From an uncultured Bacteroidota bacterium (lineage in GTDB: Bacteria; Bacteroidota; Bacteroidia; 2-12-FULL-35-15): DNA of 64,000 bases. Positions 46,008-52,803 of this stretch are shown here, one piece after another (position 1 is the first letter of the stretch; the number at the start of each line of letters is the position of its first letter). Below the pieces are notes generated by a model. That model made no database searches. It had not been told where the DNA came from and was given only the letters and a program-made list of their open reading frames with translations. The stretch is taken from contig CAIYIS010000048.1 in NCBI GenBank assembly GCA_903926385.1, positions 62,001 to 126,000 on the forward strand. The letters run 5' to 3'. The translations under genes were made by a program, and so were the position numbers.

Positions 46008-46889
46008 ATGAAAGTATCGGGATTTTCGTTTATAAAAAACGCATTAAAATTTGATTACCCTGTTATAGAAGCCATCACTTCTATATTACCGGTATGCGAT
46101 GAGTTTGTGGTGGCTGTGGGCAAGTCGGATGACGACACACTGAATTATATAAAGTCTATTAATTCGCCCAAGTTGCGCATTATCGAAACTGTTTGGGACG
46201 AAACGCTGAGAGAAGGAGGAAGGGTGTTGTCGGACGAAACGAATAAGGCTTTCAGAGCTATTTCGGCCGATACAGACTGGTGTTTTTATATTCAGGGAGA
46301 TGAAGTAATTCACGAAAAATACCTTGATAATATAAAACAAGCCATGATAAAGTATAAGGACGACAAAGATGTGGATGGTTTGTTGTTTGAGCATATTAAT
46401 TTTTATGGTTCGTACGATTACGTGGCCGATTCGCGCAACTGGAACAAAAAGGAAATTAGGGTAATAAAAAATAATCCCGATTTTTATTCTTACAAAGATG
46501 CCATGAGTTTTAGAAAAGGCAAGGATGTAAAGCTAGATGTGGTGTTTGTGGATGCCTGTATTTATCACTACGGATGGGTGAAACAACCGGAAGCTATGCA
46601 GAAAAAACAACTGGAGTTTCATAAGCTATGGCACGATGATAAATGGGTGGAAGAAAATATTCCAAAGGTAGACGAGTTCGATTATTCTCAGATAGACTCG
46701 GTGGCCAAATTTAAGGGCACACATCCCAAAGTGATGGAACAACGACTGAAACGCCTTAACTGGACTTTTTCGTTCGACCCTACAAAAGGGAAAAAGCAAA
46801 GTTTGCGCAAACGCATTTTGAATTATATTTATCAAAACACAGGTGTGCACATTGGAGAGTTTAAAAATTACAATTTGATAAAAAAATAA
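46008..46889 (+). CDS. Glycosyltransferase family 2-like protein
   Basis: 293 residues, cytoplasmic. SFIKNALKFDYPVIEAITSI and CDEFVVAVGKSDDDTLNYI form the nucleotide-sugar-binding half of a GT-A fold. TDWCFYIQGDEVIHE supplies the metal-binding QGDE in place of a classical DxD. A second half has DACIYHYGWVKQPEAMQKKQ, as in family 2 members acting on surface glycans. Donor and acceptor cannot be told. Follows the deacetylase. Confidence 0.8.
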   Translation: MKVSGFSFIKNALKFDYPVIEAITSILPVCDEFVVAVGKSDDDTLNYIKSINSPKLRIIETVWDETLREGGRVLSDETNKAFRAISADTDWCFYIQGDEVIHEKYLDNIKQAMIKYKDDKDVDGLLFEHINFYGSYDYVADSRNWNKKEIRVIKNNPDFYSYKDAMSFRKGKDVKLDVVFVDACIYHYGWVKQPEAMQKKQLEFHKLWHDDKWVEENIPKVDEFDYSQIDSVAKFKGTHPKVMEQRLKRLNWTFSFDPTKGKKQSLRKRILNYIYQNTGVHIGEFKNYNLIKK

Positions 46890-46941
46890 GTGAGGAATAA
46901 GTAATAAACTTATTCCATTAAGATATCTAAAAAATTGACAC

Positions 46942-47310
46942 ATGTTACTCAACGACTTTTTTAAAATTACCAATATAGAAAGTGGAGAAAAATATACGGT
47001 AAGCATTGAAATGAATGCCGCACATAAAATATACAACGGCCACTTTCCGGGAAATCCGATAGCTCCGGGAGTATGTTTAACTCAGATGGTAAAAGAAACG
47101 GTGGAGCGCATTACCGGTAAACAACTGACCATGGTAACGGGAGATAATATAAAATTTGTGGCTGTTCTTAATCCGGTTACCAACCCTCAGGTTGTAATGT
47201 CTCTGGTTATTAAAACCAAAGAAAATGGCCACCTTCATGCCGACAGTACGATAGGAGCAGAGGGTGTTAATTTCTTTTCGTTTAAAGGGAGTTTTAAGGA
47301 GAACGGATAA
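46942..47310 (+). CDS. FabZ-like hotdog-fold protein with altered active site
   Basis: 122 residues, single hotdog domain like beta-hydroxyacyl-ACP dehydratase. HKIYNGHFPGNPIAPGVCLT retains the active-site His34 on the central-helix approach. The catalytic Glu of FabZ (GVLxxEAM) is replaced by Gln48 (GVCLTQMV). So it may be a non-canonical dehydratase, a thioesterase-like protein or a binding subunit. No partner reductase or acyl carrier is adjacent. It starts 52 bp after the glycosyltransferase. Confidence 0.75.
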   Translation: MLLNDFFKITNIESGEKYTVSIEMNAAHKIYNGHFPGNPIAPGVCLTQMVKETVERITGKQLTMVTGDNIKFVAVLNPVTNPQVVMSLVIKTKENGHLHADSTIGAEGVNFFSFKGSFKENG

Positions 47311-47327
47311 ATTTTTAATTTATTCAG

Positions 47328-47335
47328 TATTTTTG
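47328..47335 (+). promoter_or_regulatory. -7 element for the DUF4369/thioredoxin protein
   Basis: TATTTTTG, exact consensus, about 58 bp before the ATG. Confidence 0.55.
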
Positions 47336-47393
47336 GCGCAAAAATTGTTAGGAAGGCGGGTTAACTCGTAAAAAAATTAATAAAATAATATTT

Positions 47394-48836
47394 ATGAATT
47401 CAGTATTTACTAAAACATTCATCACATTTACAATGTTCTCATCGGCCATTGCGATGGCAGGCAATACAGATGGGTATACCATTAAAATTACCGCCAAAGG
47501 ATTGAAAGAAGGCGATAAGTGTCTTTTAGCAAATTATTATGGCGATAAACAATACATCAAAGATTCGGTAAAAGTGGACGCCAAAGGTGTGGCCATTTTT
47601 AAGGGAATAGAAAAACTTCCGGAAGGAATTTATCTCTTTGTTCCGCCCAACAAAAACAAGTATTTTGATTTTGTAATGGATGCCAATCAGAATTTTTCGT
47701 TAGAAACCGATACTCTTGATTTTATCAAGAACATGAAGCCAAAAGGTTCGGAAGAAAATAAGTTCTTTTACGACTATCAGAATTACATGTCGGGTATGCA
47801 AAAAAAGGTGGAGCCTTTGCACAACAAAATGACATCATTTAAAAAAGGTGATGATTCGATAAAAATTTATCAGGATAAATTGGTAGCCATCGACAGTGAT
47901 GTTAAAAACTACAAATTGAGTTTTATCAAAAACAATCCAAAGTCGTTTGTTGCAAAACTATTTAAAGCAATGGAAGAAACCGAAATTCCTGAAGCACCAA
48001 TCTTATCAAACGGACGTAAAGACTCTACATTTGCGTATCGCTATTTCAAAACACATTTCTGGGATAACTTCGATTTTAGTGACGACCGCCTGTTGCGTAC
48101 TCCTATTTTCGGGAACAAAATGAAACAATACATGGAGAAATTAACTCCACAAACACCTGATTCTATTAATATTTCTTGTGATTATTTGGTAACAAAAGCA
48201 AGAGCCAACAAAGAAGTGTTTAAATATGTGGTGTATTGGCTAACCTATACCTACGAAGATTCGAAAATAATGGGCTTTGATGCTGTATTCTATCACATGG
48301 TGGTAAAATACCTTAAAGAATCGGATTGGGTAGATTCTACACATCGTTATAAAATGAATGATAGGATCAATACCATTGGGCCACTTTTGTTGGGCAAAAA
48401 AGCACCGGGGATAAATATGCCAGATTCGTTAGGGAAAAGCATGTCGCTGTATGATGTAAAAGCAAAATACACGGTGGTTATTTTCTGGGATCATGGTTGT
48501 TCTCACTGCAAAAAAGAAGTTCCTAAACTAGTGGATATTTATAATTCTAAACTTAAGGCTAAAGGAGTGGAAGTATACGCTGTGGAAACAGAGGATAAGC
48601 CCGAAGAATGGCGAAAGTTTATGCGAGAAAATAAAATGCATTGGATAAATGTTCATCAGCCTGACGAATACAGCCGAGCTGTGACCAAGAAGATTTATGA
48701 CATTTACAGTACTCCTGTTATCTATTTATTGGATGAAAATAAGATAATAAAAGCAAAACGAATAGACAGCGATCAGTTGGATGGATTTATTGATATGCTG
48801 GAAAAAGAAAAGGAAAAAGATAAAAATAAAAAGTAA
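47394..48836 (+). CDS. Periplasmic TlpA-like thioredoxin-fold protein with DUF4369/DUF5106-type regions
   Basis: 480 residues. Signal peptide 1-22. Residues about 27-120 are a DUF4369-like beta domain (TIKITAKGLKEGDKCLLANY). The middle helical part (about 125-320) looks like DUF5106 (FKTHFWDNFDFSDDRLLRTP). The C-terminal 140 residues are a thioredoxin domain: GKKAPGINMPDS, then VVIFWDHGCSHCKKEVPKL with redox Cys-Ser-His-Cys near residue 367, and the cis-Pro in YSTPVIYLLD. Probably a disulfide or cytochrome-maturation-type reductase. A Lys-rich tail ends it. Confidence 0.85.
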   Translation: MNSVFTKTFITFTMFSSAIAMAGNTDGYTIKITAKGLKEGDKCLLANYYGDKQYIKDSVKVDAKGVAIFKGIEKLPEGIYLFVPPNKNKYFDFVMDANQNFSLETDTLDFIKNMKPKGSEENKFFYDYQNYMSGMQKKVEPLHNKMTSFKKGDDSIKIYQDKLVAIDSDVKNYKLSFIKNNPKSFVAKLFKAMEETEIPEAPILSNGRKDSTFAYRYFKTHFWDNFDFSDDRLLRTPIFGNKMKQYMEKLTPQTPDSINISCDYLVTKARANKEVFKYVVYWLTYTYEDSKIMGFDAVFYHMVVKYLKESDWVDSTHRYKMNDRINTIGPLLLGKKAPGINMPDSLGKSMSLYDVKAKYTVVIFWDHGCSHCKKEVPKLVDIYNSKLKAKGVEVYAVETEDKPEEWRKFMRENKMHWINVHQPDEYSRAVTKKIYDIYSTPVIYLLDENKIIKAKRIDSDQLDGFIDMLEKEKEKDKNKK

Positions 48837-48856
48837 GGTTTGTGAAGTGTTAGTAC

Positions 48857-48893
48857 AAAAATGCCGGAGTTGATTATCAACTCCGGCATTTTA
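48857..48893. terminator. Bidirectional intrinsic terminator
   Basis: AAAATGCCGGAGTTGA/TCAACTCCGGCATTTT with a 3-base loop, between convergent genes. Confidence 0.9.
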
Positions 48894-48896
48894 ATT

Positions 48897-49331
48897 TTAT
48901 TTAACTCGATTAATCATTATTGTATTCCCTCCCGAGTAATCAAATTTCCATTCGTTATTGAAAATGTCAGGCAAGTATCGTTTGTATAAATTAATGCGAG
49001 CCGTTAATTTATGCTCCGGCTCATCTGCTTTGGCAAGACCGGTAAATTCGTAAGTAACCATTTTTGGATGATGTTCCATAAACATTTTAACCACTTCCAC
49101 TATGGTATGCATTACTCGGTATAACTCGCCTTTGTTGGTAAGAGAATATTCTTCACCATCGTACTCCTCATTGCGCACACCGAAAACGATAGTTGCATGA
49201 AGAATATTGTCCTGTCTCCGCCCAAAACGAACTTCATATTCCACCCCGCTATCTGTTACAAAATAATAAACACCGGCTGTAATAATGGGAGGAGGAATTA
49301 TTTTATATATATCAATTGGATGCTCGTACAT
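48897..49331 (-). CDS. Uncharacterised protein, 144 residues
   Basis: Cytoplasmic. I use the ATG at 49331 (MYEHPIDIYKIIPPPI), because the upstream ORF-track start crosses the TAATTTTG element. Pattern: GVYYFVTDSGVEYEVRFGRR, HATIVFGVRNEEYDG, LTNKGELYRVMHTIVEVVK and LYKRYLPDIFNNEW. This alternation of strands with one central helix resembles a small conserved family seen in bacteria and phages, with no function known to me. Confidence 0.7.
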   Translation of the reverse strand: MYEHPIDIYKIIPPPIITAGVYYFVTDSGVEYEVRFGRRQDNILHATIVFGVRNEEYDGEEYSLTNKGELYRVMHTIVEVVKMFMEHHPKMVTYEFTGLAKADEPEHKLTARINLYKRYLPDIFNNEWKFDYSGGNTIMINRVK

Positions 49332-49352
49332 ATCATTCTTAAAATTGCAGGT

Positions 49353-49360
49353 CAAAATTA
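49353..49360 (-). promoter_or_regulatory. -7 element for the 144-residue protein
   Basis: Minus-strand TAATTTTG, about 21 bp before the ATG; fixes the start. Confidence 0.55.
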
Positions 49361-49416
49361 GAAAATAAAACAATAAAAACGGGGTTTAATTAAAGTTTAG
49401 CAATTGGAATAATAAA

Positions 49417-49424
49417 TACCTTTG
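49417..49424 (+). promoter_or_regulatory. -7 element for the TlpA-like lipoprotein
   Basis: TACCTTTG overlaps the ORF-track TTG start at 49422. Transcription would begin downstream of that codon, so it cannot be the start. Confidence 0.6.
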
Positions 49425-49448
49425 GACCGAATCATTAATTCTTTTTTT

Positions 49449-49946
49449 TTGAAAAGTAAAACCTTCTTTTATTTCAGTATAGTTCTTTTACTTGCCATGG
49501 CCTGTAATTCCGATAGCCTTGCTCAGCAAGTGAGTGTTATTAAAATTACCGATTTGGAAAAACGAATGAACACTAATTCGGATACTACCTTTATTATTAA
49601 TTTCTGGGCCACCTGGTGTTCTCCCTGTGTTAAAGAACTTCCGGAGTTCGATAGTATAGGTAAAGTGTATATCAGTGCTAAAGTGAAAGTATTGCTGGTA
49701 AGTATGGATTTTAAAGAAGATTTAGCAACTAAACTTTTGCCTTTTATGAATAAAAGAAAAGTACAGTCCGAAGTGGTTTTACTTGACGAAACCAATGGGA
49801 ATTATTTTATCCCTAAAATTTCGGAACAGTGGAGCGGGGCACTTCCTGCTACTTTAATTCTAAATAATAAACTTAAAGTAAAACGTTTTTACGAAAAGAA
49901 ACTTACTTTCGCGTTTCTTAAAAGTGAAATTGAAAGTATAAAATGA
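49449..49946 (+). CDS. TlpA-family thiol-disulfide oxidoreductase, lipoprotein
   Basis: Periplasmic reductant for disulfides or cytochrome maturation. The ORF-track TTG lies inside the promoter; the next in-frame initiation codon, TTG at 49449, gives KSKTFFYFSIVLLLAMAC, a good lipoprotein signal. The thioredoxin domain follows: FIINFWATWCSPCVKELPEF with redox CSPC, VLLVSMDFKED, and the cis-Pro segment GALPATLILNN. 165 residues. SCO follows after about 50 bp, a sensible partner in copper/cytochrome oxidase assembly. Confidence 0.8.
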   Translation: MKSKTFFYFSIVLLLAMACNSDSLAQQVSVIKITDLEKRMNTNSDTTFIINFWATWCSPCVKELPEFDSIGKVYISAKVKVLLVSMDFKEDLATKLLPFMNKRKVQSEVVLLDETNGNYFIPKISEQWSGALPATLILNNKLKVKRFYEKKLTFAFLKSEIESIK

Positions 49947-49998
49947 TTCAACATATTTATAGCGCATATACCAGTTATAACCTTCAACATTTGTAATT

Positions 49999-50667
49999 AT
50001 GAAAATGAAATATTTCAACATGTTTTTATTACTAACAGCTTGCACCATTTTTGTGTATCTTTATTTTGTAAACAACAAAAACAAGCCTCTTCGTTATCTT
50101 CCTATTTATGGAGAAAAGGTATACGAAGCCAAAGAAAAAGGAAGCGATACCACTTATCACAAAATCGGTAATTTCAGTTTTACTAATCAGGATGGAAAAA
50201 CAATTACGGAAAAAGATTATAACGGTAGTGTTTATGTTGCCGATTTCTTTTTTACTACTTGTCATACCATTTGCCCTATCATGAGTAATCAGATGGAGAG
50301 AGTGTATGAAAAATTTAAGGGAAATACCAAAGTGAAATTCTTATCTCATACTGTCGACCCGGAAATAGATACAGTTGCACAATTGAAACTTTATGCCATA
50401 AAACATAATGCAGATGCCTGTCAGTGGAACTTTGTTACAGGAAGTAAAAAAGAATTGTATGCCATTACACGCACCGGATATTTACTTACTGCCGAGCAGG
50501 GAGACGGAGGCCCGGATGATTTTATTCATACTCAAAATTTCGCCTTAATTGATATGGACAAACGAATCAGAGGTTTTTATGATGGAACTGATTCTAGAGA
50601 TATGAATCAATTGATGAAAGATATTGATTTACTTTTGATGGAATACGAATATAAAAGCAAGAAATAG
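49999..50667 (+). CDS. SCO1/SenC family copper chaperone
   Basis: Membrane-anchored periplasmic protein that delivers copper to the Cu-A site of cytochrome c oxidase or acts as a thiol reductase. 222 residues. One N-terminal helix (FLLLTACTIFVYLYFV; the Cys there could also be a lipid site). Thioredoxin-like fold with the metal pair in FFFTTCHTICPIM (CxxxC) and the distal His in DDFIHTQNFALID. LSHTVDPEIDTVAQL is the family helix. Probably co-transcribed with the TlpA-like gene and ended by a terminator. Confidence 0.92.
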   Translation: MKMKYFNMFLLLTACTIFVYLYFVNNKNKPLRYLPIYGEKVYEAKEKGSDTTYHKIGNFSFTNQDGKTITEKDYNGSVYVADFFFTTCHTICPIMSNQMERVYEKFKGNTKVKFLSHTVDPEIDTVAQLKLYAIKHNADACQWNFVTGSKKELYAITRTGYLLTAEQGDGGPDDFIHTQNFALIDMDKRIRGFYDGTDSRDMNQLMKDIDLLLMEYEYKSKK

Positions 50668-50671
50668 AAAC

Positions 50672-50712
50672 AAAAAAATCCCTTTAGCGAATTCACTAAA
50701 GGGATTTTTTTT
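50672..50712. terminator. Bidirectional intrinsic terminator
   Basis: AAAAAAATCCCTTTAG/CTAAAGGGATTTTTTT around an 8-base loop, between convergent genes. Confidence 0.9.
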
Positions 50713-50725
50713 GTATCTACTTTTA

Positions 50726-51586
50726 TTAATGTAATGTGATAGTATATGTATTACCGTTGATGGTAACAGTTGCCTGATCATCGCAAGCACCATTTCCGTA
50801 GTCGATGTAACGGGTAGCTTTTCCGCTTGGTGTTATTTGGAACGAACCGCTTACAAAATGACGACAGCTCAATTCTCTGCGCAATGGTGTGTTGATTGAA
50901 GCGGTGTAAGAATTACCTAATGCATTAGTTCCATTTGCAGAACCTGTAATTAAATATACATCATCTGACCATATTGCCGTATTTTCTCCAGCTATCCATT
51001 CACGGGTGCGAGTAGAGTTCCAAGTGATGGTTCCTCCATTGTTTGCTTTTATTATCGTTCCGTTAACTTGAATACCAAAAGTTAAGTGTCCTGACTGATT
51101 GTATCCATTGTTGGTAACAGTTTTGGTGCCCATAATCTGGTTGTCGTTCACATAATAATCTGTGAAAATAATACTATGTACTGAACCCGGGTCACGGTAA
51201 TGTCCTTGCCAAGTTACATTAATAGTTCCTCTGCGGTATCTTCCGTCTGCACATAAACAGTTTACCGTACTAACTGTGTTTCCAAACGTAATGTGCATGG
51301 TGTGAGATAAACCACTAGTCGTATCAATTACTATACTCAATACGCATGAGCTGCATATTCCTTTTTCTCCGTTACTACTTACCGGCATATAGGATGTTAA
51401 GTTCATATTTATTGCTTGATCGGCAATGTTATGAACATCATTGTACGTTCCTTCTGCCAATGCATTATCACCAGCGGCAGAAGTGTCTTTGTCTGTTTCA
51501 TCTTGCGTTTTTTTCTTACAAGCTGTAAAAAGAATACCTACTGTAGCTACTACTGCAAGGTATTTAACCAGGTTTTTTACTTTCAT
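50726..51586 (-). CDS. Uncharacterised lipoprotein
   Basis: 286 residues. The lipoprotein signal ends LFTAC (Cys23), followed by a KKK/Asp-rich linker typical of lipoproteins sorted to the outer membrane or surface. The rest is beta-rich (GICSSCVLSIVIDTTSGLSH, TINVTWQGHYRDPGSV, FTDYYVNDNQIMGTKTVTN) with paired cysteines that may form disulfides. It resembles recurring Bacteroidota lipoproteins of unknown role. Single gene with its own promoter. Confidence 0.75.
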   Translation of the reverse strand: MKVKNLVKYLAVVATVGILFTACKKKTQDETDKDTSAAGDNALAEGTYNDVHNIADQAINMNLTSYMPVSSNGEKGICSSCVLSIVIDTTSGLSHTMHITFGNTVSTVNCLCADGRYRRGTINVTWQGHYRDPGSVHSIIFTDYYVNDNQIMGTKTVTNNGYNQSGHLTFGIQVNGTIIKANNGGTITWNSTRTREWIAGENTAIWSDDVYLITGSANGTNALGNSYTASINTPLRRELSCRHFVSGSFQITPSGKATRYIDYGNGACDDQATVTINGNTYTITLH

Positions 51587-51660
51587 TGTTTTGTTGTTTT
51601 AAGTTAATTGTTATAAATTGATTTGTTGGTATGACGTTACTGAAATGATAAAGTTTAATG

Positions 51661-51668
51661 CAAATGTA
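51661..51668 (-). promoter_or_regulatory. -7 element for the lipoprotein gene
   Basis: Minus-strand TACATTTG, exact consensus, about 74 bp before the ATG. Confidence 0.55.
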
Positions 51669-51699
51669 AATATTTTTTCAAATAAATATATTTTTCCGA

Positions 51700-52137
51700 T
51701 TAAGGTATCTTGGTCGACTGCCAGTTTACCAATTGCCATTTGTTTTTATTCCTTTTATACACTTCCGTAAATCTTAACATCAGTTTGAATTCTGTGCCGT
51801 TCAGTTTGCCTGTTACTTCCACAATTCCGTTGTTTATGTCTGTCTCATTATAATGTTTGGAGCTTTGCTCTTTTATATCCATTTTTAAATAAATGATTTT
51901 ACCACTCATTATATTTCTAATATGCTCTTTCTTATTTTCAAGAATCCCGTTCGAATGAATATAAGTTAAATCATCTGCTAATAATGCATCCAGCTTAACC
52001 GAATCTCTGTTTATCATAGCCTGAAATCTTTCAAGAGTTATTGTTTGCTTTTGTTCCTGAGCATAGGCCGGAAGAAAACATACTGACTGAATGAGCAGAG
52101 TAAATAAAACAGGAAATAGAATTCTTTTAAATCTCAT
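51700..52137 (-). CDS. Secreted NTF2-like (DUF4440-type) protein
   Basis: 145 residues. Signal peptide 1-26 (ends PAYAQ). The body fits the NTF2-like cone fold: FQAMINRDSVKLDALLADDL, TYIHSNGILENKKEHIRNI, then strands ending FTEVYKRNKNKWQLVNWQST. Members bind small ligands or act as enzymes; no catalytic pair can be named here. The upstream UPF0316 gene ends 25 bp away on the same strand, so they may be an operon. Confidence 0.82.
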   Translation of the reverse strand: MRFKRILFPVLFTLLIQSVCFLPAYAQEQKQTITLERFQAMINRDSVKLDALLADDLTYIHSNGILENKKEHIRNIMSGKIIYLKMDIKEQSSKHYNETDINNGIVEVTGKLNGTEFKLMLRFTEVYKRNKNKWQLVNWQSTKIP

Positions 52138-52161
52138 TTTCTAATAACTAACAGCAAATAA

Positions 52162-52743
52162 CTATTTTCCTTTTCTGATTGAAATTAATTTACGCATGGA
52201 CGACAATGTACTTCCCGGACTTTCCGTAAATACTCCCTGACTTGCATTTCTAACATCTTCGATAGAATAAAAAGCAGAAGGATTGTGCTCCTGAATAAGC
52301 TTCACTACAGATTGAACATTTTTTCTTTTGATAATCGTAAATATCATTTTAACTGGACCTACACTGCCTTGTCCGTCAAAAACTGTTACACCGTGATTCT
52401 CTTTTTTCAAGGCTTCCAACAATGTTTCGCAGCTTTGGTTGGTGATAATACGTATAACTTGTAATCCAAGTGCCAGCCTTTCTTCTATTTGCAAACCCAC
52501 AAAGGTTCCGGTAGCAAATCCTCCCGCCCAGGCGAGATAACAAGCAAAGTTATTCAGGTTTTTCATAACCTGAGCCACAACAACTATCCATATCAGAACT
52601 TCGAAGAAACCTAATAATGGAACAATCTTTCTGAAGCCTTTTGAAATAAATACATGACGGATGGTACCAATACTCACATCGCATATTCGCGAACAGAAAA
52701 TGATAAGAGGTAAAACTATCCAACTATAATAATCAAACGTCAT
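52162..52743 (-). CDS. UPF0316 / DUF2179 membrane protein
   Basis: 193 residues. Three N-terminal membrane helices (WIVLPLIIFCSRICDVSIGT, then LLGFFEVLIWIVVVAQVM, then YLAWAGGFATGTFVGLQIEE) are followed by a cytoplasmic DUF2179 domain (QVIRIITNQSCETLLEALKK, GSVGPVKMIFTIIKRKNVQS, AFYSIEDVRNASQG). This is the standard UPF0316 layout; function is not established. Confidence 0.88.
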   Translation of the reverse strand: MTFDYYSWIVLPLIIFCSRICDVSIGTIRHVFISKGFRKIVPLLGFFEVLIWIVVVAQVMKNLNNFACYLAWAGGFATGTFVGLQIEERLALGLQVIRIITNQSCETLLEALKKENHGVTVFDGQGSVGPVKMIFTIIKRKNVQSVVKLIQEHNPSAFYSIEDVRNASQGVFTESPGSTLSSMRKLISIRKGK

Positions 52744-52803
52744 GAACTTATATTATTTAAATGATGCTTCCATCTCCTTTTCCGGAAATTGCTTTCTCTT
52801 TAA

